Source: SAR202 cluster bacterium
GTDB taxonomy: Bacteria > Chloroflexota > Dehalococcoidia > Lucifugimonadales > UBA6952
DNA: 62,238 nucleotides
Assembly (NCBI GenBank): GCA_009392515.1
Contig: VFGE01000038.1
Coordinates: 1-62,238 of the forward strand
Direction of reading: 5' to 3'
The translations under genes were made by a program, and so were the position numbers. Below, piece after piece: positions 1 through 8,962 of this stretch. The notes under the pieces are model-generated. The model was not told the origin of the DNA and ran no database searches. It saw only the letters and a program-made list of their open reading frames with translations. Positions within the stretch are counted from its first letter, which is position 1, and every line of letters begins with the position of its first letter.

Positions 1-1401
1 ACCGGAACAATACACACTCTTACAGGTGGCAAAATTTCGAGACTTATAAAATCTGGTGAAATAACGGGGAAAAAGAACGAAATTACCATCATTCATACTT
101 TTGGAGAATTTAAATTCGAGAGAATAATTGTTTGCGGATTAGGAAAACAAGAAAAATTTAACTATGACTCTATTCGTCAAGTTATGGCAATTGCTATGCG
201 GCAATTACGAAAGATCAAGATAAGTAAAGTAGCTACAATTTGTCACGGAGCTGGTATTGCAGGATTAGATCCTAAATTATGTGCCGGAGCTATTACTGAA
301 GGAACACTGTTAGGAACTTATCAATTTTCTAAATATAAATCCTCATCAATTACTGAAACAATTGAAGATTTACAAATAATTGAAAATGACGATCAAAAAG
401 TTCAACTTATTGAAGATGGTATTAATGATGGCTTAATATTAGCAGAATCTGCCATCATTGCTAGAGATTTAGGAAATGAGCCCGGCAATATTCTTCCTCC
501 AAGAGAGCTTGCTGATAGAGCTAAGGGTTTTTCAAGTGAGATTAGTTTAGATTGTACGATTCTTGATAAATCAGAAATTCAAAAATTAGGTATGGGGGGT
601 ATCTTAGGGGTATCTGCAGGAAGCCATGAAGAGCCAAGATTGATAGTAATGGAACATGTTGGTGATCCTAGCTCAGCCGAAAAAATCGCACTATGTGGTA
701 AGGGTATAACTTTTGATACGGGAGGTATTTCTCTAAAGCCCCCACTAAATATGGGAGCTATGAAAGGAGATATGGCGGGTGCAGCAGCAGTAATTGGTGC
801 AATGATTGCTATTAAAAAATTGAATCTTCCTATAAATGTTTTAGGAGTTGTCGCTTCTGCAGAAAATATGCCTGGAGGTGGTGCTATGCGTCCTGGAGAT
901 ATTATTACCATGATGAATGGAAAACATGTTGAAGTTGATAATACCGATGCTGAAGGACGGTTAGTTTTAGGAGACGCTATTGAATACTCCATACAGCAAG
1001 GATGCACATCAATAATTGACGTTGCAACATTAACTGGTGCAGCTGTGGTTGCTTTAGGAAATGATTCTGCTGCAGTAATGGGTAATAACCAGGAGCTTAT
1101 TGATCAACTAATAGCTACTTCTATAATTACTGGTGAACAATATTGGCAACTCCCGATATTTGATAATTATAGAACTCAATTAGATAGTATATATGCAGAT
1201 ATGAAAAATACAGGTGGTCAACCAGCAGGTAGTATTACTGCTGGGAAATTTATTCAAGAATTTGTGGGAGATACACCGTGGATTCATTTGGACATAGCAG
1301 GTATGGCAAGATTAGCATCAACAAAAGATTATAAAGTTGCTGGACACACAGGTTTCGGGGTTAGGTCTTTAGTAAGTTTAATTGCCACACTATCTAGATA
1401 A
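1..1401 (+). CDS. pepA: Leucyl aminopeptidase, M17 family (5' end cut by window edge)
   Basis: Cytosolic dinuclear-metal exopeptidase that removes N-terminal residues from peptides. The open frame runs from the first base of the window with no stop, and the upstream codons look like the M17 N-terminal domain. The ATG at 184 is therefore internal and the true start lies outside the window. 466 residues are visible, against about 490-500 for the family. The catalytic domain shows GKGITFDTGG (metal-binding Lys and Asp) and the signature NTDAEGRLVL near base 940, with the metal-binding Asp and Glu and the catalytic Arg. The stop is 13 nt before mtaB, so the two are probably co-transcribed. Family assignment is firm; substrate preference is unknown. 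Confidence 0.95.
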   Translation, partial: TGTIHTLTGGKISRLIKSGEITGKKNEITIIHTFGEFKFERIIVCGLGKQEKFNYDSIRQVMAIAMRQLRKIKISKVATICHGAGIAGLDPKLCAGAITEGTLLGTYQFSKYKSSSITETIEDLQIIENDDQKVQLIEDGINDGLILAESAIIARDLGNEPGNILPPRELADRAKGFSSEISLDCTILDKSEIQKLGMGGILGVSAGSHEEPRLIVMEHVGDPSSAEKIALCGKGITFDTGGISLKPPLNMGAMKGDMAGAAAVIGAMIAIKKLNLPINVLGVVASAENMPGGGAMRPGDIITMMNGKHVEVDNTDAEGRLVLGDAIEYSIQQGCTSIIDVATLTGAAVVALGNDSAAVMGNNQELIDQLIATSIITGEQYWQLPIFDNYRTQLDSIYADMKNTGGQPAGSITAGKFIQEFVGDTPWIHLDIAGMARLASTKDYKVAGHTGFGVRSLVSLIATLSR

Positions 1402-1414
1402 CATAGGTATTTAA

Positions 1415-2683
1415 TTGAATATATATATTGAAACACATGGATGTAAATTAAACCAAGCAGATACACAAAATATTTCAAACGAATTTTTGCGTAAGGGATT
1501 CTATCTGACTGATAATATTATAGATGCAGATGCATGTATTATTAATACTTGCACCGTAACACATATTGCAGATAGAAAGGCTCGTAATGCTTTGAGAAAA
1601 GCTAAAAGTAATAATCCTAATTGTTTAATTATAGCAACTGGATGTTATGCGGAATGGGCCCATGAAAAATTAAATAATATGCCTGAAATAGATTTGGTTT
1701 TGGGTAATTCCTCAAAAAGTGATTTAGTAGAAAATGTTATTAATTTACTAGATCAAAATAACAACGAAGTAAATACTTTTTCTCTGTCTACTATCGGTCA
1801 AATCCATAGGACAAGGGCGATGCTGAAAATTCAAGAGGGGTGTGATCAAATTTGTGCTTATTGTATTGTTCCGACAGTTCGTGGGAGAGAGAGAAGTGTG
1901 AGTTTAATCGATCTTATAAATAAAATAAATCAGCTTTCATTAGAAGGTTACAAGGAAGTGGTACTAACTGGAACTCAATTAGGCACTTATGGTTTTGAGT
2001 TTACTAATATTAACCTTCCTATATTGATTAAGTCCATTTTGAGAGAAACTTCAATGGAGAGAATTCGACTTTCATCAGTTCAACCACAGGAATTTTCTGT
2101 AGACTTATTAAGTTTGTGGGAAAATGAACGATTGTGTCCGCATTTTCATATTCCTTTACAAAGCGGTGATGATTATATACTTAAAAAAATGAGAAGACGT
2201 TATACTTCGGAAGAATTTTTAAAGTCATTGGAATTTGTAAGAGAAACAATACCAAGTGCATCAATAACTACTGATATTATTGTTGGTTTTCCTGAAGAAA
2301 ACGAAGATATGTTTCGAAATACAATTCTAACTTGCAATGATGCTATGTTTTCAAAAATTCATATTTTCCCTTATTCCAGAAGACCTAGAACATCTGCGTA
2401 TTACTCAGATAGTTTCGTGGATAATAAAGTAATAAAAGAGAGGTCAAAACGCCTTGAAACACTTTCTAGGCAGTATCAACAACAATATCTTAATGAGTTA
2501 GTAGGGACCTCTCTTAAAGTTTTATGGGAAAATGCTAAAGTTATGAATTCTGAATTGTATTGGACGGGTCTTTCAGACACCTATTCCAGAGTTTATACTA
2601 AATCTGAACAACTACTTCAAAACTCTATCTCTTACATTAATATAGATCGTGTAGAATCTGATTATCTTATTGGAACTGTTTAG
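1415..2683 (+). CDS. mtaB: tRNA (N6-threonylcarbamoyladenosine-37) methylthiotransferase
   Basis: Radical-SAM enzyme that adds a methylthio group to t6A37 of ANN-decoding tRNAs. The N-terminal UPF0004 domain supplies the auxiliary [4Fe-4S] ligands Cys10 (THGCKLNQAD), Cys46 and Cys77. The radical-SAM motif is C143-x3-C147-x2-C150 (CDQICAYC). A C-terminal TRAM-like region follows. The start is TTG and no strong ribosome-binding site is visible. 422 residues fits MtaB; THGCKLNQ is more typical of MtaB than of MiaB. Its stop overlaps the stop of the convergent metallo-hydrolase by 4 nt. MtaB is favoured over MiaB or RimO by motif only. Confidence 0.88.
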   Translation: MNIYIETHGCKLNQADTQNISNEFLRKGFYLTDNIIDADACIINTCTVTHIADRKARNALRKAKSNNPNCLIIATGCYAEWAHEKLNNMPEIDLVLGNSSKSDLVENVINLLDQNNNEVNTFSLSTIGQIHRTRAMLKIQEGCDQICAYCIVPTVRGRERSVSLIDLINKINQLSLEGYKEVVLTGTQLGTYGFEFTNINLPILIKSILRETSMERIRLSSVQPQEFSVDLLSLWENERLCPHFHIPLQSGDDYILKKMRRRYTSEEFLKSLEFVRETIPSASITTDIIVGFPEENEDMFRNTILTCNDAMFSKIHIFPYSRRPRTSAYYSDSFVDNKVIKERSKRLETLSRQYQQQYLNELVGTSLKVLWENAKVMNSELYWTGLSDTYSRVYTKSEQLLQNSISYINIDRVESDYLIGTV

Positions 2684-3528
2684 TTATTAGTTCCAAATTG
2701 GATAGGCCTAAATAAAGTAGACCCTTTTCTTGTTTCAATATACCCGGATTTTGGATCAACACCGTGAGAAAAAACAATTAACCAACCTTCTTCTTCGGCT
2801 TTAGTTATTAATGACTCTTTGCCATATAATGTTTCTTCAGGGAATCGGTCTATTGATGAAATTAATCCTTGGTCAAGATGCATATGAGTTGGAATTAAAT
2901 CGCCAAGATATGCAATTTTTTCACCACCATAATTAATTAGAACTACCTGGTGTCCACTGCTGTGGCCTCCTGTAACCTTGACTGATATGCCTGGAACTAC
3001 ATTTTGATCCCCATCTAGAAATTCTATTTGATTTCTTTCTTCTAAAGGCAAGAAATCATCTTGATGGTAGTAATGTTTTGTTCGTTCATTAGGAGAAATA
3101 GCTTCTTCCCAAGCATTCCTTTGAACATAATATTTAGCATAAGGGAAAGTAGGTACAGCTTCACCTGATCTATCAATTCGAGTGCTGCCGCCAGAGTGGT
3201 CAAAGTGTAAACTTGTTAATATAACTGTTGATACATCTTTAGGGTTTATTCCGCGTGATTTCAGTTCTCTATTTAAACGACTAGCGCCAAGGCCATAACT
3301 ACTTTTAACTGGCTCAGGTTCTTTTGTGCCTATGCCAGTATCGATAAGAATACATTCTTTTCCATTTTGTATAAGTAGACAGTTTAATCCTAAACTTACC
3401 CGGTTTTTTCGATCGACTGCGGTCATTTGATCCCATCTAGATTTAGGTAGTTGTCCGAATATAACTCCACCATCTTCCTTATAAGTTCCGTCACTAATAA
3501 TTGAAACCTGAGTTACACAAGACCTCAT
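2680..3528 (-). CDS. MBL-fold metallo-hydrolase (lactonase-like)
   Basis: Metallo-beta-lactamase-fold hydrolase of 282 residues, of the type that includes N-acyl-homoserine lactonases and other quorum-quenching or esterase-like enzymes. The zinc motif HFDHSGG (His108, Asp110, His111) is intact, and a later GGHSSGH and a YLGD segment supply the remaining ligands. There is no signal peptide, so it is probably cytosolic. The start ATG is preceded by AAGGAG at good spacing. It is convergent with mtaB and monocistronic, and its upstream region holds a palindrome and a hairpin. The substrate cannot be told from sequence. Confidence 0.82.
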   Translation of the reverse strand: MRSCVTQVSIISDGTYKEDGGVIFGQLPKSRWDQMTAVDRKNRVSLGLNCLLIQNGKECILIDTGIGTKEPEPVKSSYGLGASRLNRELKSRGINPKDVSTVILTSLHFDHSGGSTRIDRSGEAVPTFPYAKYYVQRNAWEEAISPNERTKHYYHQDDFLPLEERNQIEFLDGDQNVVPGISVKVTGGHSSGHQVVLINYGGEKIAYLGDLIPTHMHLDQGLISSIDRFPEETLYGKESLITKAEEEGWLIVFSHGVDPKSGYIETRKGSTLFRPIQFGTNN

Positions 3529-3556
3529 TGCAATCTCCTTTCCAAACCTAAGGTAA

Positions 3557-3575
3557 TTGTTAAAATTTTTAACAA
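3557..3575. promoter_or_regulatory. 19-bp palindrome upstream of the MBL hydrolase
   Basis: TTGTTAAAATTTTTAACAA is a perfect 9-bp inverted repeat around one central base. It lies 29 nt upstream of the MBL hydrolase start and is operator-like in size and symmetry. No adjacent regulator gene was identified. AT-richness raises the chance of random palindromes. Confidence 0.4.
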
Positions 3576-3589
3576 AAGACCTTGATATT

Positions 3590-3619
3590 TAGCAAGTTAC
3601 AAACCATTAAAACTTGCTA
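3590..3619. repeat. Inverted repeat in the 3529-3846 intergenic region
   Basis: TAGCAAGTT (3590-3598) and AACTTGCTA (3611-3619) are perfect 9-bp arms separated by 12 nt. They could form a leader hairpin in the MBL hydrolase transcript or act as a protein-binding site. The rest of the 318-nt gap between the two divergent genes holds only AT-rich sequence, with no clear gene or RNA. Confidence 0.4.
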
Positions 3620-3846
3620 GAAAAACATTTAATTTACATGATAAAATCTACAAACAAAATGTAATTCCTGAGAGGTTATCATGCTGTAAAATAATGATCA
3701 AGTTATTAGATACAGTTTTGGTAAAGTTTCTTTTTTGGTTCGATTAAACAGAAATAATTTATTAGTTTTGTTATTTTTTCTTTACCTTGAATAGGATAAA
3801 ATTATACCTTCATTTTAGAATATATATAGAAAACAAAGGAATAAAA

Positions 3847-4671
3847 ATGGGAATCAATTTACCTCGAGAGAGATATATAAATTCAGATAATATAAACATA
3901 CATATTGTAGAATGGGGAGATCCTAAAAACCAACCTTTAATTTTGTTACACCATGTTAGTAGTCAGGCTAGAACTTGGGATAGTTTTGCATCGTCTATGA
4001 GTGATAATTTTTATGTTATAGCAATAGATATGCGAGGCCATGGCGATAGTGATTGGGCTAATGAAGGAGAATACACTACAGAACATTATGCTTATGATGT
4101 TGAACAGATAGCAAATAATATGGGTTTAAAAAACATAATAGTTCTTGGAGGTTCATTAGGTGGCAGAGTAGGGTTGGTTTTTGCTGCAAAAAATCCTTCT
4201 TTGGTTCATTCAGTAATTATGGAAGATGTAGGTGCAGTAAGGCCTGCTACAATAGCACAAGGTTTTGCTGATCGTATAGCCTCAGGAGATCCTGAATTTG
4301 CAAATTTAGATGAGTGTGCGAATTCTTTAAAAGGTAACAATACTTTAGCTCCATACTCTGTTTTTCAACATCAAGCAAAATACTTAACGAAACTTAATGA
4401 GCAAGGCAAATACATATACAAACGAGATCCAAATATACAAAAAGACTTTGTTCCTTTAGATCTTTGGGAGTATGTAAAAATTTTACAAGCACCTTTATTA
4501 TTATTGATCGGTGATCAAAGTTCTATTGTTGGAGAAGATCAACAAAATATTTTCAAAGAGTTGTTACCTAATATTGTTATAAAAGTTGTGAAAAATGCAG
4601 GCCATATTATTGTACATGATAACTTTGACGCTTTTACGAGTGAGGTAGTAGAATTTATAAAAAGTATTTAA
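3847..4671 (+). CDS. Alpha/beta hydrolase
   Basis: Alpha/beta-hydrolase-fold enzyme of 274 residues. The oxyanion segment is LLHHVSS, the nucleophile elbow is GGSLGG (Ser nucleophile), the acid is probably in LLIGDQSS, and the catalytic His is in NAGHIIVHD. The start at 3847 is chosen over an upstream in-frame TTG at 3787 because AAAGGA precedes this ATG at 6-7 nt and similarity to the fold begins here. The gene is followed after 3 nt by the J-domain gene, suggesting an operon through the rhomboid gene. Substrate is unknown; esterases, lactonases and dehalogenases share the pattern. Confidence 0.85.
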   Translation: MGINLPRERYINSDNINIHIVEWGDPKNQPLILLHHVSSQARTWDSFASSMSDNFYVIAIDMRGHGDSDWANEGEYTTEHYAYDVEQIANNMGLKNIIVLGGSLGGRVGLVFAAKNPSLVHSVIMEDVGAVRPATIAQGFADRIASGDPEFANLDECANSLKGNNTLAPYSVFQHQAKYLTKLNEQGKYIYKRDPNIQKDFVPLDLWEYVKILQAPLLLLIGDQSSIVGEDQQNIFKELLPNIVIKVVKNAGHIIVHDNFDAFTSEVVEFIKSI

Positions 4672-4674
4672 AAA

Positions 4675-5043
4675 ATGGTATTGGTTATGGAGATAGTTTT
4701 AAGCATGTTTAGATTTATTATTATTTACTGGGTTCTTGGAAAAATATTTCAGTACCTATTTGGAAGAATGGGCAAATCTGGTTATAGTAGCAATTATAAT
4801 AGGTCAAGAACAGGATTTGGATTTGCGCCAAAAGACCCTTATAAAGTATTAAATATTTCTCCATTTTCGAATGATTCAGAAGTTGAAACTGCTTATAAAA
4901 AACTTGTAGTACAATTTCATCCTGACAAAACCTTAAATATGGGGCCAGATTTAAGGAAACTATCTGAAGATAAAATGAAAGAAATTAATGCAGCCTATGA
5001 CGATATAAAAAAACAAAGGAAGAAGTACAATGCCAAATTCTAA
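4675..5043 (+). CDS. Membrane-anchored J-domain protein
   Basis: Small DnaJ-type co-chaperone of 122 residues. Residues 3-29 form a hydrophobic membrane segment, residues 31-52 a Gly/Ser/Arg-rich linker, and residues 54-116 a J domain with the HPD motif at 82-84 that stimulates DnaK ATPase. There are no Gly/Phe, zinc-finger or C-terminal DnaJ domains, so it is not the general DnaJ. The J domain appears cytosolic at the C-terminal end, as in DjlA/TerB-like anchors. It starts 3 nt after the hydrolase stop and overlaps the next gene by 14 nt. Its client is unknown. Confidence 0.82.
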   Translation: MVLVMEIVLSMFRFIIIYWVLGKIFQYLFGRMGKSGYSSNYNRSRTGFGFAPKDPYKVLNISPFSNDSEVETAYKKLVVQFHPDKTLNMGPDLRKLSEDKMKEINAAYDDIKKQRKKYNAKF

Positions 5044-5221
5044 TTATGATGAGTTAACCGTCGCAGATCTTAAGGTTTTTTCAAAAATAACGGGTATAGA
5101 TATTACTGAGGACCGAATAGAAAATACAATTAAAGATGTTAATAGAATAAATCAGAATTTTTCCGAAGTAGATATTTCTAGCTTGGGGAATATTGATCCT
5201 GCATTTACTTTAAAGTTGTAA
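5030..5221 (+). CDS. Small AtzG/GatC-like protein
   Basis: 63-residue ORF overlapping the J-domain gene by 14 nt, with AAGGAAG in front of the ATG. The pattern is an N-terminal helix pair (LKVFSKITGIDITEDR), a spacer, and a C-terminal ending DPAFTLK. This resembles small AtzG-like/DUF4089 or GatC-type subunits that wrap around amidases, but no amidase gene lies in the window. Coding status is supported by the tight overlap and ribosome-binding site; the family guess is weak. Confidence 0.5.
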   Translation: MPNSNYDELTVADLKVFSKITGIDITEDRIENTIKDVNRINQNFSEVDISSLGNIDPAFTLKL

Positions 5222-5257
5222 TTTATTAGGGTTAAAATTAATCATAGAGATTGAAAA

Positions 5258-5965
5258 TTGTTACCAGTATCAGATCCAGATTTAATTGTTCGAAAAACAG
5301 CTTATGTTAATATAGCATTCGTAGCGATTTGTTCAATAGTTTTCTTATATGAATTGTTAATTGGTACTATGGGTAAATTTGTATTGTTTTATCAATATGG
5401 ATTGTTACCTTCTGAAATCGTTACAGGAAATAGCTTGCAAATATTAGATACAGGTATAGCCTCATATAAAATAGAAACACCTTTTTCTGATTTAATTACA
5501 TTTATAACTTCTATGTTTCTTCATGGCGACTTTGTCCATTTTGCTTCTAACATGGTTTATCTTTGGGTATTTGGAGATAACATAGAAGATAGATTTGGTC
5601 ATGTTGGCTATGTAGTTTTTTATATTACTGCAGGGATATTTGCTTCAGTTTGCCACTTATTAACTGATTTGGCCTCACAAAACCCAACAGTTGGAGCTAG
5701 TGGTGCAATAGCTGGTGTATTAGGTGCATATTTTGTATTCTATCCCAATAGCAGGATTAATACACTTGTTTTTACTTTTTTTATCACTGTAATACAAATA
5801 AAAGCTCTATGGTTATTAGGATTTTGGATGCTTTTACAATTTTTTCAGACTGCTATTGGTAGTTCAGGTGTTGCATATTGGGCCCATATAGGTGGATTCA
5901 TCTTTGGTGTATTAATAGCTTATTTATTAAAGAATTTTAAAATTAAATTCAGATCAAAATCTTGA
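5258..5965 (+). CDS. Rhomboid-family intramembrane serine protease
   Basis: 235-residue polytopic membrane protease with about six membrane segments. The rhomboid signatures are present in order: HGDFVHFASNMVYLWVFG (loop 1/TM2 region), the catalytic Ser148 in GASGA, and the catalytic His210 in AHIGG. The start is TTG at 5258 with AGAGA 7 nt upstream, and the gene ends with TGA. It closes a hydrolase, J-domain and small-protein run with short gaps. Rhomboids cleave membrane-anchored substrates within the bilayer; the substrate here is unknown. Confidence 0.92.
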   Translation: MLPVSDPDLIVRKTAYVNIAFVAICSIVFLYELLIGTMGKFVLFYQYGLLPSEIVTGNSLQILDTGIASYKIETPFSDLITFITSMFLHGDFVHFASNMVYLWVFGDNIEDRFGHVGYVVFYITAGIFASVCHLLTDLASQNPTVGASGAIAGVLGAYFVFYPNSRINTLVFTFFITVIQIKALWLLGFWMLLQFFQTAIGSSGVAYWAHIGGFIFGVLIAYLLKNFKIKFRSKS

Positions 5966-5984
5966 AATGATGAAGGAGAATTGA

Positions 5985-6842
5985 ATGAACGACACAGAAA
6001 AAAGACTAAAATTTCGAGAGATAATGAAAAGGGAGCAAATTACACGACCAGCTTCAATTCATGACTCCATTTCAGCGAATATAGCAGATCATTATCAATT
6101 CGAATTAGGAATGTTTGCAGGCTCTATTGCGTCTGCGACAGTTTTGGGAGCTCCTGATTATATTTTGTTAACTATGGATGAATTTGCTGACCAAATACGA
6201 AAAATCACAAGATATTCTAAATTAGCTGTTCTCGCTGATGCTGATCATGGTTATGGAAATGCAATGAATATTTCTAGAACTACTGAAGAGCTTGAAAATG
6301 CCGGTATTTCTGCATTTACTATAGAAGATACCCAATTACCTCTACCTTATGATGCTTCAAATAGTAATAAATTAATTGATTCTAATGAAATGGTAGGCAA
6401 GATAAAAGCTGCATTAAGTACAAGGCAGGATAGTACTATGTCCATTATTGCAAGGACTAGTGCAATAAATTTTGTAGGCATAGATGAAGCAATCAAAAGG
6501 GTAAAGAAATATTCCCAATTAGGTATAGATGGGATATTTCTTACTGGTGTTGATTCTGTGGATACTTTAGCTGCAATTTCTTCTGTCACTAACCAACCAT
6601 TAATATTGGGTAGCGCTCCTTCTTTTGAAAAAGTTTCAGAAGAGGATTTGGCTAAAAAATATAATGTAAGAATAATTTTAGCTGGCCATGCGCATTTTTA
6701 TGCAGCTATGAAATCACTTTATGATAGCTATGGTAAACAGGCCAATGGCCAATACACTGAGATTGAAGTTTTAGACCAAGATAAGATTGATTTATTTACT
6801 AGAAAACAGTATTACGACACGATTACTAAAGAACTAATGTAA
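5985..6842 (+). CDS. Oxaloacetate decarboxylase, PEP mutase/isocitrate lyase superfamily
   Basis: 285-residue (beta/alpha)8 enzyme close in pattern to the Pseudomonas PA4872-type oxaloacetate decarboxylase (EC 4.1.1.112). Landmarks are RPASIHDSISANIA, FAGSIASA with a Ser near residue 47, the metal-binding LADADHGYGN (Asp85, Asp87), and TIEDT (Glu114). The Cys of the isocitrate lyase KKCGH motif is absent; a GHAHFYAAM segment contributes a His, as in the decarboxylase branch. The start ATG has AAGGAG upstream. Alternatives in the superfamily include 2-methylisocitrate lyase and phosphonopyruvate hydrolase, both less likely by motif. Confidence 0.82.
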   Translation: MNDTEKRLKFREIMKREQITRPASIHDSISANIADHYQFELGMFAGSIASATVLGAPDYILLTMDEFADQIRKITRYSKLAVLADADHGYGNAMNISRTTEELENAGISAFTIEDTQLPLPYDASNSNKLIDSNEMVGKIKAALSTRQDSTMSIIARTSAINFVGIDEAIKRVKKYSQLGIDGIFLTGVDSVDTLAAISSVTNQPLILGSAPSFEKVSEEDLAKKYNVRIILAGHAHFYAAMKSLYDSYGKQANGQYTEIEVLDQDKIDLFTRKQYYDTITKELM

Positions 6843-6953
6843 TATATATGTGGAATAGAATTCAAACTCCATAATTTTATTGACATATTAAGTATAAAAA
6901 ATTAGTCTTAAGATTAGCTTTTAAATTGAAATTTTATTTGTTAAGGTTTTAAA

Positions 6954-7916
6954 ATGCGTGGATATATTATAAAAAGATTATTACTTGGTATACCTACAAT
7001 ATTGGGAGCAATGCTACTAATATTTACAATTATGCGGGTAATTCCAGGTGATGTTGCAGTTCTTATTGCTGTGGGTGGTAGTGAAGGTGAAGAAGTTGTT
7101 GCCGAGGAAAAAGTAGAAAAAATACGAGTTCAGTTAGGTTTAGATAGACCTGTTTATGAACAATTTGGTGAATGGGTATGGCAGGTCGCAACATGGGATT
7201 TGGGAGACAGTTTTATTTTACGGCAGCCTGTTACAGAGATGTTGGCGCGCAAATTACCCATGACATTGCAGCTAGGTCTTATGGCCTTATTGCTCTCATG
7301 GATTATCGCTATTCCTATTGGTATTTTAAGTGCAGTTAAGCAAGATACTCCATTGGATTATATCCCGAGATTCATAAGTATTATAGGTTTAGCTATCCCA
7401 AATTTTTGGTTGGGTATTTTAATTTTAACATTTGCCGCAGCTTGGTTTAATTGGTTTCCTCCAATAATTTATCAAACCCCCTGGGACGATCCAGTAGTAA
7501 ATATGACGCAATTATTTTTTCCTTGTTTGGTATTAGGAGCTTCACAGGCTGCTATTCAAGTTAGAATGATGCGAACAACAATGCTAGAGGTACTTCGTGA
7601 AGATTATATCCGAACAGCTAATGCTAAAGGTTTAAAGAAAATTAGTGTTCTTTGGCGTCATGCTATGAAAAATGCCTTAATACCAGTAGTTACAATTTCA
7701 GGCAGTCAATTAGCTAATTTGATTGGTGGAGCATTGGTAACAGAAACGGTATTTAATTTGCCAGGAATTGGTGCTGCAACAGTAGACGCAGTAAGACTAA
7801 GAGATTATCCAGTAATACAAAATTTTGTGTTAATTATTACTACGGGACATGTCGTGGTAAATTTATTCATAGATCTCCTATACGGCTGGCTTAATCCAAG
7901 GATACGTTATTCATAA
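6954..7916 (+). CDS. Peptide/nickel-type ABC transporter permease (DppB-like)
   Basis: 320-residue inner-membrane permease of the DppB/OppB class. It opens with RGYIIKRLLLGIPTILGA, and shows the large extracellular loop and membrane segments of the class. The EAA motif that contacts the ATPase is in the region reading YIRTANAKGLKKISVLWRHA. It is followed 24 nt later by the partner permease. No ATPase or substrate-binding gene is adjacent, so the importer must draw those parts from elsewhere. Substrate class (peptide, nickel, glutathione, sugar) cannot be resolved from the permease. Confidence 0.93.
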   Translation: MRGYIIKRLLLGIPTILGAMLLIFTIMRVIPGDVAVLIAVGGSEGEEVVAEEKVEKIRVQLGLDRPVYEQFGEWVWQVATWDLGDSFILRQPVTEMLARKLPMTLQLGLMALLLSWIIAIPIGILSAVKQDTPLDYIPRFISIIGLAIPNFWLGILILTFAAAWFNWFPPIIYQTPWDDPVVNMTQLFFPCLVLGASQAAIQVRMMRTTMLEVLREDYIRTANAKGLKKISVLWRHAMKNALIPVVTISGSQLANLIGGALVTETVFNLPGIGAATVDAVRLRDYPVIQNFVLIITTGHVVVNLFIDLLYGWLNPRIRYS

Positions 7917-7940
7917 AGTATAAGAATATTAGGTTTATAT

Positions 7941-8918
7941 ATGTCGATAAATGCAAAAACATCAGAACAAGAAATCGGAATCGAGTTTAAGGTTTCAAAA
8001 TTTAAATTGTGGAGACAAGGCTTTATAAGGTTTTGTAAAAATAAGCCTTTTGGGGCAGTTGGTGGATTTATAGTGTTTGCAGTGGTTGTAATTGCAGGCA
8101 TTTCATATATAGAAGAATTGATAAACGATTGGTTTATTGATCCAAGTAAGGGAGAAGAATATTTCAAAATAATTTCACTCCATGATCCTCTCTATATGAA
8201 TATTTTTCAAAAATTTGATGCTCCATCTTGGAAATATTGGTTAGGTACAGATGAGTTTGGAAGAGATTTGCTAAGCATGACAATAGCAGGCTCTCAGATT
8301 TCAGTTTATGTAGGTTTTGTTTCTGTTGTTATCGGTACAGGTATAGGTGCCTTTTGGGGTTTAATTAGTGCATATTTAGGTGGTTGGTTTGATTTAATCA
8401 GCCAACGTTTTGTTGATATAATGCAAAGTATCCCAACTCTAGCTTTTGCTTTGGTTATAATTGCATCTTTTGGTTCTAGTTTAAACAATGTGGTTTTAGC
8501 TATCAGTATTGGTTTAATTGGTGGCTCAGTTAGAGTGGTAAGAGCTCAAGCTTTATCAATTAGAAATACAACATATATTGAATCTGCGTATTCAATAGGC
8601 GCCAGTTGGGCTAGAATAGTATTTAGGCATATAATGCCCAACTGTATAGCCCCTTATTTAATTATTGCTACAGGTTCATTGGCAGCTGCAATATTGTCGG
8701 AAGCATCTTTGAGCTTTTTAGGAGTTGGTGTTCCACCTCCAGATCCTTCTTGGGGGCGAATGTTGGCGGGACAGGGTAGGCATTATTTAACTGTTTATCC
8801 TTGGTTATCATTTGTTCCAGGATTAGTAATGACAGTAGTTGTTCTGGCATTTAATATGTTTGGTGATGCTTTAAGAGATATTTTAGATCCACGACTCAGA
8901 GGATCTGAGAGACGATAA
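7941..8918 (+). CDS. Peptide/nickel-type ABC transporter permease (DppC-like)
   Basis: 325-residue permease of the DppC/OppC class. An N-terminal cytosolic stretch with the FKLWRQGFIRFCKNKP motif precedes the first membrane segment. The class signature LGTDEFGRDLLS follows, then the EAA loop (ESAYSIGASWARIVFRHIMPN) and LSFLGVGVPPPDPSWG. It pairs with the upstream permease to form the channel. The 44-nt gap to the next ORF contains the ribosome-binding site of the glutaredoxin-DinB gene, which may be co-transcribed. Confidence 0.93.
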   Translation: MSINAKTSEQEIGIEFKVSKFKLWRQGFIRFCKNKPFGAVGGFIVFAVVVIAGISYIEELINDWFIDPSKGEEYFKIISLHDPLYMNIFQKFDAPSWKYWLGTDEFGRDLLSMTIAGSQISVYVGFVSVVIGTGIGAFWGLISAYLGGWFDLISQRFVDIMQSIPTLAFALVIIASFGSSLNNVVLAISIGLIGGSVRVVRAQALSIRNTTYIESAYSIGASWARIVFRHIMPNCIAPYLIIATGSLAAAILSEASLSFLGVGVPPPDPSWGRMLAGQGRHYLTVYPWLSFVPGLVMTVVVLAFNMFGDALRDILDPRLRGSERR

Positions 8919-8962
8919 TAGATAATCACTTTTATAGCTAATGTTTGAAAAATGGAGTTGAT

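Noticed and set aside
579-1007. Long minus-strand ORF inside pepA
   Set aside because: It is antisense to conserved M17 catalytic motifs, with Pro/Ile-rich shadow composition; the same applies to the other antisense ORFs within conserved genes.
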